A stretch of 64,000 bases of DNA from Rhizomicrobium sp. (GCA_037200985.1 JBBCGJ010000001.1:1898756-1962755), one strand, 5' to 3'; positions 35,763 through 45,802 are shown, counted from the first letter of the stretch. Translations and numbers: made by a program. Notes: generated by a model not told the origin, from the letters alone.

Positions 35763-36712
35763 GCCGCTTCCAGCCACTGCACGCTGAAGAGGCGCGCGGG
35801 ATCGGTCCATACGCGGCGCTGGATGTAGCCGGCTTCGGCGGCGAGCGCGCGGAAGCCGTCCAGCGTGTATTTCTGCGAATCCTCGGTGTGGATCGCCTCG
35901 CCTTCGGCGAAGCTCGCGATCTCGCCGGCGACGCGCACGCGCTGTTCCGCCAGGCTGACCAGATACATCTCGACGCGCTGCTCGCGCGGATTGTAGCAGG
36001 CGTAGTGGGCGAAGCGGCCGGGATCGAATGCGGAATCGGCCTCGCGGTTGGCGCGGAAGAGAAGGTTCTTGTTGAAGGCTTCCGTCACGCCCTCGGCGTC
36101 GTTGTAGGCGGCGTGCAGGATCGCCGGGTCCTTCACCAGGTCGACGCCGATCAGGAGGCCGCCGCCGTTCAAGGTCTGGCGCGCCTGGCGCAGGAAGGCG
36201 ACGGCCTCGGCGCGGCCGAGATTGCCGATCGTCGAGCCCGGGAAGAAGCCGGCGCGATGGCGCGCGCCGCCCGTCAGCGGCCCCAGCGCGACGGCGCGGG
36301 TGAAGTCGGCGATCACGGGCCGCACGCGCAGCCCCGGATAATCGTCCCGCAGCGTGGCCGCGACGTCCATCAGATAGTCGCCGGAGATATCGATCGGCAG
36401 ATAGGCGCGCGGGCTCTTCAAGGCGTCAAGCAGGATGCGCACCTTGCGCAGCGAACCGGCGCCGAACTCGACCAGCTCGGCATCGGGGCCGATCAATGCC
36501 GCGATCTCGCGCACATTGCCGGTCAGGATCGCAAGCTCTGTGCGCGTCGGATAATATTCTTTGAGCGTGGTGATGCGTTCGAACAGGGCCGAGCCGACTT
36601 CGTCGTAGAAGAATTTCGCCGGAATGCTCTTGGGCGTGCCGAACAGGCCTTCGAGCAGCGCGTCGCGGAACGCGCAGTCGCGGGTCTTCGGATTGATCGC
36701 GGCGGCACTCAT
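35759..36712 (-). CDS. egtD: L-histidine N(alpha)-methyltransferase
   Basis: 317 residues. SAM-dependent enzyme that trimethylates histidine to hercynine, the first step of ergothioneine synthesis. The N-terminus KSIPAKFFYDEVGSALFERIT is the family hallmark, ELVEFGAGSLRKVRILLDAL binds SAM, and PGSTIGNLGRAEAVAFL is conserved. The start overlaps the egtB stop by 4 bp, so egtB-egtD is an operon. Ergothioneine is a thiol antioxidant, fitting the methionine sulfoxide reductases on both sides. Confidence 0.95.
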   Translation of the reverse strand: MSAAAINPKTRDCAFRDALLEGLFGTPKSIPAKFFYDEVGSALFERITTLKEYYPTRTELAILTGNVREIAALIGPDAELVEFGAGSLRKVRILLDALKSPRAYLPIDISGDYLMDVAATLRDDYPGLRVRPVIADFTRAVALGPLTGGARHRAGFFPGSTIGNLGRAEAVAFLRQARQTLNGGGLLIGVDLVKDPAILHAAYNDAEGVTEAFNKNLLFRANREADSAFDPGRFAHYACYNPREQRVEMYLVSLAEQRVRVAGEIASFAEGEAIHTEDSQKYTLDGFRALAAEAGYIQRRVWTDPARLFSVQWLEAA

Positions 36713-37899
36713 GCGTCACCTGCCAGGCGTATGCCGCTGAACTGCCAGCGCGCGGACGGTGGAAAGAAATTCCGGTAGGTCGGACGGATATGGCCGCGCG
36801 GCGTCGCGACCGATCCGCCGCGCAGGACCATCTGCCCGCTCATGAATTTGCCGTTGTACTCGGCGACCTCGCCTTCGAAGGGGCGATAGCCCGGATAGGG
36901 ATCGTAGGAGGACCGCGTCCATTCCCACACCGCGCCCTGCCCCGGCGGCAAGGCCGCCTCCCATTCGAATTCGGTCGGCAAGCGCGCTCCCGCCCATGCG
37001 GCATAGGCCGCTGCTTCGTAGAAGCTGACATGGGCGACCGGAGCATGCTCTTCAAGCGCATGGGGGCCATGCAGCGAGAAGGCCCGCCAGCCGCCCGGCT
37101 CGCCCAGCCAATAAAGCGGCGCGTTGAGCGCCTCGCGCTGCACGAAGGCCCAGCCGTCGCTCAGCCAGAATTCGGGTCGGCGATAGCCGCCATCCGCGAT
37201 GAAGGCGAGGAATTCGCCGTTGGTGACGGGGCGCGCGGCGATGCGGAAGGGACGCAGGAGCACGCGATGACGCGGCGTTTCGTTGTCGAAGGCGAACCCC
37301 GCGCCGGCATGGCCGACCTCGACGATGCCGCCGGGGTGGCCGATCCAGGACGGCGGCGCCGCCGGGCGCACGGCCTCGGCAAGCTGCGGCGCATAGGCCG
37401 GGAGCAGCGGATTGCAGGAGAAGGCGTGCAGGATGTCGGTGAGGATGAGCTCCTGATGCTGCTGTTCGTGATGCAGTCCGAGCGTGAGGAGCTCCGATAC
37501 GTCCGTCGCGTGCTCCTCGATCAGCCGGGCGATCGCTTCGTCGACGTGGAGGCGGTATTCGAGAATCTCGTCGAGCGCGGGCCGGCTCAGCAGGCCGCGC
37601 TGCGGACGCGGATGGCGCGCCCCCAGCCCCTCATAATAGGAGTTGAAGAGATAGGCATAGGCAGGGTCGAACGGCCGATGGTCCGGCTGGAATTTGCCCA
37701 GGACGACCGCCTCGAAGAACCATGTCGTATGCGCCAGATGCCATTTGGTCGGACTGGCGTCCGGCATCGACTGGACGTTCTGGTCTTCGGCCGACAACGG
37801 CGCGGCAAGGGCTTCGGTGTGGCGGCGCACGGCCGCGTAGTCCGCGAGCAGAGACGATGCCGAATCGGTCTCGGCGGGAATTGTCGCCTCTCTCGCCAT
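36709..37899 (-). CDS. egtB: Hercynine oxygenase (ergothioneine biosynthesis protein EgtB)
   Basis: 396 residues: a DinB-like domain (about 20-170) with the iron ligands HLAHTTWFFE and LGLHHEQQHQELIL, followed by a formylglycine-generating-enzyme-like domain ending GGSVATPRGHIRPTYRNFFPPSARWQFSGIRLA. The non-haem iron enzyme joins hercynine to a thiol donor with O2. No egtA, egtC or egtE is nearby, so the donor (gamma-glutamylcysteine or cysteine) cannot be told. First gene of egtB-egtD. Confidence 0.95.
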   Translation of the reverse strand: MAREATIPAETDSASSLLADYAAVRRHTEALAAPLSAEDQNVQSMPDASPTKWHLAHTTWFFEAVVLGKFQPDHRPFDPAYAYLFNSYYEGLGARHPRPQRGLLSRPALDEILEYRLHVDEAIARLIEEHATDVSELLTLGLHHEQQHQELILTDILHAFSCNPLLPAYAPQLAEAVRPAAPPSWIGHPGGIVEVGHAGAGFAFDNETPRHRVLLRPFRIAARPVTNGEFLAFIADGGYRRPEFWLSDGWAFVQREALNAPLYWLGEPGGWRAFSLHGPHALEEHAPVAHVSFYEAAAYAAWAGARLPTEFEWEAALPPGQGAVWEWTRSSYDPYPGYRPFEGEVAEYNGKFMSGQMVLRGGSVATPRGHIRPTYRNFFPPSARWQFSGIRLAGDA

Positions 37900-37970
37900 G
37901 ACGGATAGCCCTCGCTGCGTCTGGTCAACGGGGACAATAGCAGGAAAGTTCCCCCTTTTATGTCAGCAGC

Positions 37971-38666
37971 TCACTTCTGCGCCAGCATGACCGGCTTCTC
38001 GCTGTAGAGCGCCGGCCAGACCCGCTTCAATGCCTCGATCTTGGGCATATCGTTGACGACGATGTAGGGATAAGTCGGGTTGCGGATCAGGAAGTCCTGA
38101 TGATAGCCCTCGGCGGCGTAAAACCCCTTGAGCGGTTCGATCTTCGTCACGATCGGCGCGCCGAAGACCTGCGCGGCGCCAAGCTGCGCGACATAGGCGC
38201 GGGCGATCTTTTCCTGGAGCGGCGAGGCGAAGAATATCTCCGAGCGGTAGCTGGGGCCGCTGTCGGGACCCTGGAAGTTGAGCTCGGTCGGATCGTGCGC
38301 CACGGAGAAATAGACGCGCAGCAGATCGCCATAGGACACGAGGCGCGGATCGAAGGTGATCTCGACCGATTCGGCATGGCCGGTCGTCTCGGTGCCGACC
38401 AGTTCGTAGGCCGCCGTCTCCCTGGCGCCGCCGGAATAGCCGGCCACGACCTTGGTCACGCCCTTCACATGCTCGAACACGCCCTGCAGGCCCCAGAAAC
38501 AGCCGCCGGCGAGAACCGCGGTCTCGCTCGCGGGCGCGCCGGTCTTGGCCTCGTCGACCTTCGCGGCGGGGATGGGCTTGTCGAGATCTCCGGCGCAGGC
38601 CGAAGACAGGCCGCAGACCGCAGCGATCCCGGCGGCCAGAACCGTGTTGCGAAGGGTGCGAAGCAT
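37971..38666 (-). CDS. msrA: Peptide-methionine (S)-S-oxide reductase, exported
   Basis: 231 residues with a signal peptide (MLRTLRNTVLAAGIAAVCGLSSACAG), then the MsrA domain: catalytic Cys56 in AGGCFWGLQGVFEHVKGV, GYSGG, and GHAESVEITFDP. It repairs S-methionine sulfoxide in exported proteins, complementing the Tat-type MsrB at 33517. A possible lipobox (SSAC) is weak. GGGAGAG precedes the ATG, and a SigF-type promoter lies 27-51 nt ahead. Confidence 0.94.
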   Translation of the reverse strand: MLRTLRNTVLAAGIAAVCGLSSACAGDLDKPIPAAKVDEAKTGAPASETAVLAGGCFWGLQGVFEHVKGVTKVVAGYSGGARETAAYELVGTETTGHAESVEITFDPRLVSYGDLLRVYFSVAHDPTELNFQGPDSGPSYRSEIFFASPLQEKIARAYVAQLGAAQVFGAPIVTKIEPLKGFYAAEGYHQDFLIRNPTYPYIVVNDMPKIEALKRVWPALYSEKPVMLAQK

Positions 38667-38692
38667 AGGTCTCTCCCGTGTTCGAGCCTTAG

Positions 38693-38717
38693 TTCGTCAG
38701 GGCACCATTACGGTTAC
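38693..38717 (-). promoter_or_regulatory. SigF-type promoter for msrA
   Basis: On the minus strand: GTAACC (38717-38712), 15 nt, CGAA (38696-38693). The CGAA box is 26 nt ahead of the msrA ATG. Same boxes and spacing as at sigF and msrB. Confidence 0.72.
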
Positions 38718-38731
38718 ACGCGGCGCGCGGA

Positions 38732-39376
38732 TCACTGCCAGCGCAGCAGGACGCGGCCGAAGATGGCGCCCAGAAGTCCGACCGCCGCGATGCCGAGCGT
38801 GTACCAGATCGCCACGAAGGGCGCCGCGCTCTCATCGCAGTGGAACGCGTAGATCAGGGTTCCGGCGGCGCCGGCGAGCGTGCCGGCCACCGCGCCGGCC
38901 AGCGTCAGCCGCGTCGGCGCGAGCGCTTTCAGGCTCCAGAACAGGCCGGCGGCGATGGGAATGGACAGCACCACGATGTTGACGGCGCAGACCTGGGACG
39001 ATGCGCCCATGACGAGGGGCATGCGCCGATCGCCGGGCACCTGGGCCAGTTGATAGACCGCCAGCGCGACCATCACGCCGAGCGGCGCCAGGATGAGCGG
39101 CCCGAACACGCCGCCCTCGCCGTTCGGCCGCGCCAGCCGGTCGATCAGCCCGAAGCCCAGCGCCGCGACGCTGAGCGCATAGGCGAATTTCATCCAGAAC
39201 GGGCCGGTCATCATCGCGGGCATGAGATCGGCGCGCACGCCCAGCCACAAAACCATCAGCGCCGCCGAAACCACGACGCCGAGCCCAAGGCCCAGCGTCA
39301 GGCGGCGCCCGACCGCGCGCGGCGGCGCCGGTTCGAGATCCGTGGACAGCGCGTCGATGAGATCGTCGGTCTTCAT
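38732..39376 (-). CDS. nrsF: NrsF family (DUF1109) anti-sigma factor
   Basis: 214 residues with six predicted transmembrane helices and the short N-terminal MKTDDLIDALSTDLEP that opens DUF1109 proteins. In Caulobacter, NrsF holds SigF at the membrane and releases it under heavy-metal stress. Cys residues in SSQVCAVNIVV and FHCDESAA may matter for sensing, as proposed for the family. It overlaps the sigma gene by 4 bp (ATGA), the expected anti-sigma arrangement. Confidence 0.9.
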   Translation of the reverse strand: MKTDDLIDALSTDLEPAPPRAVGRRLTLGLGLGVVVSAALMVLWLGVRADLMPAMMTGPFWMKFAYALSVAALGFGLIDRLARPNGEGGVFGPLILAPLGVMVALAVYQLAQVPGDRRMPLVMGASSQVCAVNIVVLSIPIAAGLFWSLKALAPTRLTLAGAVAGTLAGAAGTLIYAFHCDESAAPFVAIWYTLGIAAVGLLGAIFGRVLLRWQ

Positions 39377-39870
39377 GGCTTGTCCCCGAGACCCAGCGAT
39401 TTCAGCCCGCGATGCACGCCGACCTTCACGGCCGATTCCGACATGCCGTGGCGCGCCGCGGCCTCGGCGGTCGACAGGCCTTCGATCTTCACGTCGCGGA
39501 TCAGCCGGCGCGTCTTCTCGGGCAGCCGGCCGAGCAGCCTTTCGACGTCGAGATGGGCCTCCGCAGCCTGCGCATCGGCCGACGAGAACAGCGTATCGGT
39601 ATCGTCCAGCGGATCCTCGGCGCGGCGCTTGGTGCGGCGGAAATAGTCGATCAGCTTGTAGCGCGCGATGGCGTACACCCAGGCCGTGAACGGCCGGGAG
39701 GGATCGTAGGTCTGGCGGCGGGTGTGCATGGCAATCAGCGTTTCCTGGAGCAGATCCTCCGCCTCGGCCGCGCGTCCGACGCGGCGCGCATAATAGGCGC
39801 GCAGAAAGCCCTGCAGCTTGCGCAGCAGCTCGCGATAGGCCGCACCGTCGCCCGCAAGGGACCGGACCAT
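39373..39870 (-). CDS. sigF: ECF sigma factor, SigF type
   Basis: 165 residues: region 2 in RVGRAAEAEDLLQETLIAMHTRRQTYDPSRPFTAWVYAIARYKLIDYFRR and region 4 in IEGLSTAEAAARHGMSESAVKVGVHRGLKSLG. It should direct RNA polymerase to the GTAACC/CGAA promoters. I chose the ATG at 39870 (GAAGG 6 nt upstream) because the promoter at 39920-39944 puts the transcript start near 39912, downstream of other in-frame starts (GTG 39918 and earlier). It is followed by its anti-sigma gene nrsF. Confidence 0.88.
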   Translation of the reverse strand: MVRSLAGDGAAYRELLRKLQGFLRAYYARRVGRAAEAEDLLQETLIAMHTRRQTYDPSRPFTAWVYAIARYKLIDYFRRTKRRAEDPLDDTDTLFSSADAQAAEAHLDVERLLGRLPEKTRRLIRDVKIEGLSTAEAAARHGMSESAVKVGVHRGLKSLGLGDKP

Positions 39871-39919
39871 CAGCGCCTTCAGCTCCGCTTCCGCTTCGAC
39901 CAGCGCCTTACCTTTCACA

Positions 39920-39944
39920 TTCGCGAGCGTGCGGGAAAGGTTAC
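39920..39944 (-). promoter_or_regulatory. SigF-type promoter for sigF-nrsF (autoregulation)
   Basis: On the minus strand: GTAACC (39944-39939), 15 nt, CGAA (39923-39920). It indicates positive autoregulation, as is usual for ECF sigma factors, and helps set the sigF start codon. Confidence 0.75.
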
Positions 39945-39980
39945 ATCGCCGCCGATGCCCGCGCAAAATTCGCCGGAGCT

Positions 39981-40006
39981 GTAACCGCGGGGCGGTCCGG
40001 TTCGAA
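39981..40006 (+). promoter_or_regulatory. Possible divergent SigF-type promoter
   Basis: GTAACC (39981-39986), 16 nt, CGAA (40003-40006), pointing away from sigF. No convincing gene follows in this direction before the convergent gene at 40222, so it may drive a small RNA or be chance. Spacing differs by one base from the three other sites. Confidence 0.35.
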
Positions 40007-40221
40007 TTGCGGTCGTAACGGCCATCGTCTTGGGCGGCTCGCACGAAGTCCCCCCCGCGATAACCGCCCCGGAAGTGGGCGGGGCGCCCTGCCCCTCCGG
40101 CGTCCCGCCCATCTTTCCTTCGGATACCGCGCGATTGGCCTACGGCTTCGCGGCGTCCGATCGGACCGCGCCCTGCCTATTCCACGGCGGGCAAAACGCC
40201 CTGCCGCATGGGGCGATGCAT

Positions 40222-40506
40222 TCAGATGTGGATGAGTTCCGAACTCACGCGCGGCTTGGTGCGGCTCGGCCACATGTCGAGCATCGCGTTCAGTTGCGCC
40301 ACCAGCTTTTTCAACTGCGCGCCGCCGATGAAATCGTCGAGCGCCAGATAGATGTCGAGCTTCGCGTCGCCGTCTTCGCCGACGACGCTCATCTCGCGGA
40401 TCGGACATTGCGCGCGCAGGACCGGCTCGCTGCGCGCGAGATCGTTCTTCAGCGACAGCAGACGCGAGGCATCGAGTTCTTCGACCTTCACGCGATAGAG
40501 GAACAT
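40222..40506 (-). CDS. Small conserved-looking protein, unknown
   Basis: 94 residues, no signal peptide or membrane segment. Sequence features: MFLYRVKVEELDASRLLSLK at the start, a middle REMSVVGEDGDAKLDIYLALDDF that looks like two beta strands, and a helical LKKLVAQLNAMLDMW. Good ribosome site (GGAGGG) ahead of the ATG at 40506 and normal codon use make it likely real. No family recognised; the beta-alpha layout could be a small ACT-like or ferredoxin-like fold, but this is a guess. Confidence 0.65.
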   Translation of the reverse strand: MFLYRVKVEELDASRLLSLKNDLARSEPVLRAQCPIREMSVVGEDGDAKLDIYLALDDFIGGAQLKKLVAQLNAMLDMWPSRTKPRVSSELIHI

Positions 40507-40925
40507 GCCCTCACCCTCCGTTCGACGCGGGCGAAGTCTGCGCGGGAACCCGCTAACGCCGGGCTAGACGGTTCCTACGCATTTTAACGAATAGGCACCG
40601 CGAAGACGCCATGGTTAACGTCCCGGTAACAACTTCAACCGGTGTGCGGATTGCATCGTTAACCGATTCAAATTGCAGAAGGATTTGAATCACTTGGCGC
40701 GTCGTTTACCAAGGTTAACGGTTAACCAAACCCATCCCCTCAAATGAGGGGACGGCATCCGATTGATTCGGCTCACTCTTTCGGCTATTAAGACATTGTT
40801 AACGATCTTTCTGCCGACCGGGCGACTCAACGACCGGCGCCGGGTTCTGGGAATAGCGTCCGCGAAGACGGGCGCGATGGGGTGCCTTCAGGAGGGAACC
40901 AGGTTGTTCTCACAGGGGTACCACG
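40507..40925. promoter_or_regulatory. AT-rich control region with CtrA-type sites
   Basis: This 419-bp gene-free stretch has many TTAAC words. A full CtrA-type box TTAA-GACATTG-TTAAC lies at 40788-40803, about 120 bp before the PilZ-methyltransferase start; a near match TTAA-N7-GTAAC is at 40615-40630, and GGTTAACGGTTAACC is near 40713-40727. A small palindrome CCCCTCA-AA-TGAGGGG is at 40736-40751. CtrA is the cell-cycle master regulator of alphaproteobacteria, so cell-cycle or motility-linked control is likely. No DnaA-box cluster, so not an origin. Confidence 0.6.
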
Positions 40926-42371
40926 ATGCTTGCGTATGAAGAGCTTAAAGGGTCTTCGGGCCGCCAAGTCCGCTTCCGTCCGCCGCGCTATGACGCCCGC
41001 CGGATGTTTCCTTCGCTGGCGCCGCGCGTGCGCGTGCGCGCCTCCGCCTACCGCCTCCACGACATCAGCCTGGGCGGGCTCTCCGCGCTGTCGAAGCAGA
41101 GCCATGACGACCTGCCGGAAGTCGGCGAGACGGTCGCGCTGAGCATCCAGCAATCGGGCCTGCCGATCTTCGAAAGCTCGGCCCGGGTCTGCCGCTCGGA
41201 AAGCACGGTGTTCGGCTCCAAGCTCGCCTTCACCTTCGTCGACCGCTATGTCGAGTTCGACAAGCTCCTGACGCGCAACACCCAGGCGCAGATCGCGGCG
41301 CGCTCCCCGGCCTTCGGCACGGACACGGTCAATCTGGTGCCGCACGAATACCGCGCCTTCTGCGCCGACGTGCTGCGCCTGCTGCGGTCCTACCGTTCGC
41401 TGCTCGAATCCAATTCGGCGGCGGCGAGCGAGTTCCGCCACGGCCTCGACCAGGTGGAAGCCTTCGAGACCTGCGAGCCCAGGCTGATCCAGCAATGGCG
41501 CGCGCTGTGGCGGGCCGGGAACGACCTGACCCACGGCATGATCGCCGACCGCGACATGCGCGAGGCGGCGAAGGAATACACCGAGCTGGTGCTGACGCCC
41601 GAATTGCGCAAAGGCGCGATCTGGGACCGTTCCTACGCCAAGCCGCTCGGCTATCCCGGCGATTTCGAGATCATGAACCAGGTCTATGACTGGGAACGCA
41701 AAGGCGCCGACGCCTATGAGATGCTGATGCACCGCATCGGCCTGGAGGTCGCCGAGTGCATTCGCACCCGCATGGAAGTCGTGCGCACGCATATCGCCGA
41801 CGTCGTGCGCGAGCGCGGTGAGGGCCGGCCGGCGCGCATCACCAGCCTGGGCAGCGGGCCGGCCCGCGAAGTCGGCTCGTTCCTGTCCAGCCACGCGGCC
41901 GGCGGCAACCGGGTCGAATTCTCGCTGATCGACCAGGAAGAGGTCGCCCTGCTCTACGCGCACGAGTCGACCTATCCCTACGTGCTGAACTCCGAGGGCC
42001 GCATCAAGGTGCAGGGGCTGAACCTCTCCTTCACCGACATCCTGCGCGGCACCGACGGGCTCGCCGGCCTGCCGCCCCAGGATCTGGTCTATTCGGTCGG
42101 GCTCCTGGATTACCTGACGCACAATCGCGCCAAGGCGCTGGTCAAGCAGCTCTTCGACCTGCTGCAGCCCGGCGGCCTGCTCATCATCGGCAACATGAAC
42201 GAATGCCCGCTGAGCAATTACTGGCCGATGGAGTACATCACCGACTGGACGCTGCACTACCGCAACGATGCCGACATGATCGACTGGGCGGCGGGGCTCA
42301 ACGCGGCGCGCGCCTGGACGGAGACCGAGCGGACCGGGCGCGTGCGGATGCTGTTCATACGCAAGGGCTGA
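40926..42371 (+). CDS. PilZ domain-methyltransferase fusion (EF/3-OH fatty acid methyl ester synthase-like)
   Basis: 481 residues. The N-terminal PilZ domain (about 15-115) keeps the c-di-GMP motifs RYDAR (21-25) and DISLGG (46-51). The rest is a class I SAM methyltransferase with ITSLGSGPAREVGSFL for SAM binding and the stretch YAKPLGYPGDFEIMNQVYDWERKG, which I associate with the PhcB-like family annotated as extracellular factor (3-hydroxypalmitic acid methyl ester) biosynthesis protein. If so, it would make a methyl-ester lipid signal under c-di-GMP control. Convergent with a membrane histidine kinase 8 bp away, and preceded by CtrA-type sites. Confidence 0.82.
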   Translation: MLAYEELKGSSGRQVRFRPPRYDARRMFPSLAPRVRVRASAYRLHDISLGGLSALSKQSHDDLPEVGETVALSIQQSGLPIFESSARVCRSESTVFGSKLAFTFVDRYVEFDKLLTRNTQAQIAARSPAFGTDTVNLVPHEYRAFCADVLRLLRSYRSLLESNSAAASEFRHGLDQVEAFETCEPRLIQQWRALWRAGNDLTHGMIADRDMREAAKEYTELVLTPELRKGAIWDRSYAKPLGYPGDFEIMNQVYDWERKGADAYEMLMHRIGLEVAECIRTRMEVVRTHIADVVRERGEGRPARITSLGSGPAREVGSFLSSHAAGGNRVEFSLIDQEEVALLYAHESTYPYVLNSEGRIKVQGLNLSFTDILRGTDGLAGLPPQDLVYSVGLLDYLTHNRAKALVKQLFDLLQPGGLLIIGNMNECPLSNYWPMEYITDWTLHYRNDADMIDWAAGLNAARAWTETERTGRVRMLFIRKG

Positions 42372-42379
42372 AAGCCTTG

Positions 42380-43813
<1,434 letters not shown>

Positions 43814-43975
43814 CCTGTAACCAGAGGCCTTGATACGATATCCCACCCCATGATCCGCACCGCGAGTAAAGATTTGCATAGCGCTCTGGGTTAACGGGCC
43901 ACATTCATCGTTCATTCAATTGAAAGGATTGGAACCGTCACCGCCATGTCCCATCGCAGCCAGGAGCCCGCTTGC

Positions 43976-45310
43976 ATGCGCCGTGTTGCCCGTTTCGCCG
44001 CCCTCTGGCTCGCGCTGGGCGCGGCCCCCGCCGCGGCGGCCGGCTATGGCCTCAAGGAACACAGCGCCGATGCCATGGCGGCCGCCTATGCCGGCGCGGC
44101 CGCGAGCGACCGGGACGCCAGTACGATGGTGTACAATCCGGCGGCGGCAGCCGGCGTGGCCGATACGGACGTGTCGGTCAGCCTGGTCGCGATCCTGCCC
44201 GGATCGAGCGCCACCTATCCGACGGCCGCGACGTCGGCCGGCAATCCGACCGGCGGCGGCACGCACCCCAGCGGCTTCATCAGCGACGCGCTGGTGCCGG
44301 CGCTCGGCCTGCGCCACAGGCTGAGCGACCGGCTGACCGTGGGGCTTTCGATCTCCGCGCCCTGGGGACTTCGCACCGACTATCCGGCGGGCTGGACGGG
44401 ACGTTACTACGCCGGAAAGTCCGAGCTTCTGACGGTCAATGCGACGCCGGTGATCGCCTATCGGCTCATGCCCGAAGTGACGCTCGGCGCCGGGCTGCAG
44501 ATCGAATACGCCAAGGGCACGCTGACCAGCACCATCGATACCGGAACGCTGGGCGCGCTGAACGGCATTCCGGGCGCCGTGCCCGGCGGACAGGACAGCT
44601 TCGCACGGGTCAGCGGCACCAACTGGACCTTCGGCTACACGCTGGGCGCGATGCTGCGTCCTGCGCCCGGATTGACGCTCGGCATCGCCTACCGGTCGTC
44701 CTTGCAGCAGGATCTCAAGGGACCTTTGACGTTCACGCTGGACGGTGCCGGCGTCGGCGCGACGATCCGGGGCCTGACCGGGCTGTTCGCGGATACGCGG
44801 CAGACGACGCCGATCACCATGCCCGACATGATCACCTCGGGCGCGCGCATGGACTTCTCGGATCGCTGGTCGGGGATGGCGGAGCTCGATTGGACGCATT
44901 GGAGCCGCGCCCGCCAGCTCGTGGTCATCGCGGCCAATCCCGCGCAGCCGAAAGACGTCACCGATCTGAAATGGAAGGACACGCTGTTCGGATCGCTCGG
45001 CGTCGAATATCGCGCGAGCCCCGGCTGGGCGCTGCGCGCCGGCGTCGCCTATGACGAGAGCCCGGCGACCGACGCGACGCGCGAGCCGCGCATTCCCGAT
45101 GCCGACCGCATCTGGCTGTCGGCGGGCGCGCGGGTGAAGCTGAACGACGACATGGACCTCAACGTCACGGCGTCGCGGCTGTTCAACCTGTCGACGCCGG
45201 TGGCGCTGAACCCGGTGGCGCCGGGGGCCGCCCTGCGCGGAACGCTTGCCGGCACGACGGAGTCCTACGTCGACGTGGCGGGGCTGGAGCTGAGCTGGCG
45301 GCCCAATTAG
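43976..45310 (+). CDS. FadL/OmpP1/TodX family outer-membrane transporter
   Basis: 444 residues: signal peptide MRRVARFAALWLALGAAPAAAA, then the FadL N-terminal hatch GYGLKEHSADAMAAAYAGAAASDRDASTMVYNPAA, followed by a 14-strand barrel ending VAGLELSWRPN. FadL channels take up long-chain fatty acids or hydrophobic compounds. AGGAG lies 9 nt before the ATG at 43976; an ATG at 43946 would add ten residues before the signal peptide. Its position beside a possible fatty-acid-ester signal synthase and kinase is suggestive. Confidence 0.93.
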   Translation: MRRVARFAALWLALGAAPAAAAGYGLKEHSADAMAAAYAGAAASDRDASTMVYNPAAAAGVADTDVSVSLVAILPGSSATYPTAATSAGNPTGGGTHPSGFISDALVPALGLRHRLSDRLTVGLSISAPWGLRTDYPAGWTGRYYAGKSELLTVNATPVIAYRLMPEVTLGAGLQIEYAKGTLTSTIDTGTLGALNGIPGAVPGGQDSFARVSGTNWTFGYTLGAMLRPAPGLTLGIAYRSSLQQDLKGPLTFTLDGAGVGATIRGLTGLFADTRQTTPITMPDMITSGARMDFSDRWSGMAELDWTHWSRARQLVVIAANPAQPKDVTDLKWKDTLFGSLGVEYRASPGWALRAGVAYDESPATDATREPRIPDADRIWLSAGARVKLNDDMDLNVTASRLFNLSTPVALNPVAPGAALRGTLAGTTESYVDVAGLELSWRPN

Positions 45311-45505
45311 ATAATCCATCAAGATGCAAGGCGTCGCGCTCGCGCATTCTTCAGCGCTTCTGCATTGCGGCAACCGTTATCTTTCGGCTCGGGCGATAAG
45401 TCCGGCCGGGCAGCGCCGGAACGACTGCGGAATTGCCGCTCGAACTTTACAAACTGCACCGCATAAGACAAAAATCCGCCGCGGCAGCGGGCGGTTCCTG
45501 AAACA

Positions 45506-45802
45506 ATGATCGAAGCCTATCCTTACGAGCTATTTGCCGGACACTTGCACGAGATATTCTCGCTTTCCCTCGGCGAGTCCTCCCTGGATATGACATTGGT
45601 CGAGGCCCGGCGCCGGCCGCCGCGCGTCGTTGCCGGCCTGAGAGCGGAGCCCTTCACCCTCTACTTCAAGTGCCAGAACCCGGTCGTCCTGCCGCAGAAG
45701 ACCTATCCCTTCAAGAATGCGGGGACCGGGACGGTCAACATCTTCATCGTGCCGATCGGTCGCGAGCGCGACGGCATAGTCTATGAGGCGGTGTTCAACT
45801 GA
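45506..45802 (+). CDS. DUF6916-like small protein
   Basis: 98 residues: AYPYELFAGHLHEIFSLSLGESSLDMTLVEARR, then FTLYFKCQNPVVLPQKTYPFKNAGTGTVNIFIVPIGRERDGIVYEAVFN. This strand-rich pattern matches the DUF6916 family, which I recall as a frequent neighbour of phage-tail-collar-like (Mdp) proteins, as here. Function unknown. Convergent with the GNAT gene, overlapping by 8 bp at the 3' ends. The 195-bp gap upstream (45311-45505) shows nothing clear beyond a weak 61-codon frame. Confidence 0.75.
   Translation: MIEAYPYELFAGHLHEIFSLSLGESSLDMTLVEARRRPPRVVAGLRAEPFTLYFKCQNPVVLPQKTYPFKNAGTGTVNIFIVPIGRERDGIVYEAVFN

Noticed and set aside
43814..43915. N-terminal extension of the histidine kinase to the ATG at 43915
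   Set aside because: Codon use is unlike the rest of the gene, no ribosome site is seen, and it would leave about 60 bp to the FadL start for both divergent promoters.
45324..45509. 61-codon frame ahead of the DUF6916 gene
   Set aside because: No ribosome site or recognisable pattern, and it runs into the DUF6916 start; may be chance.
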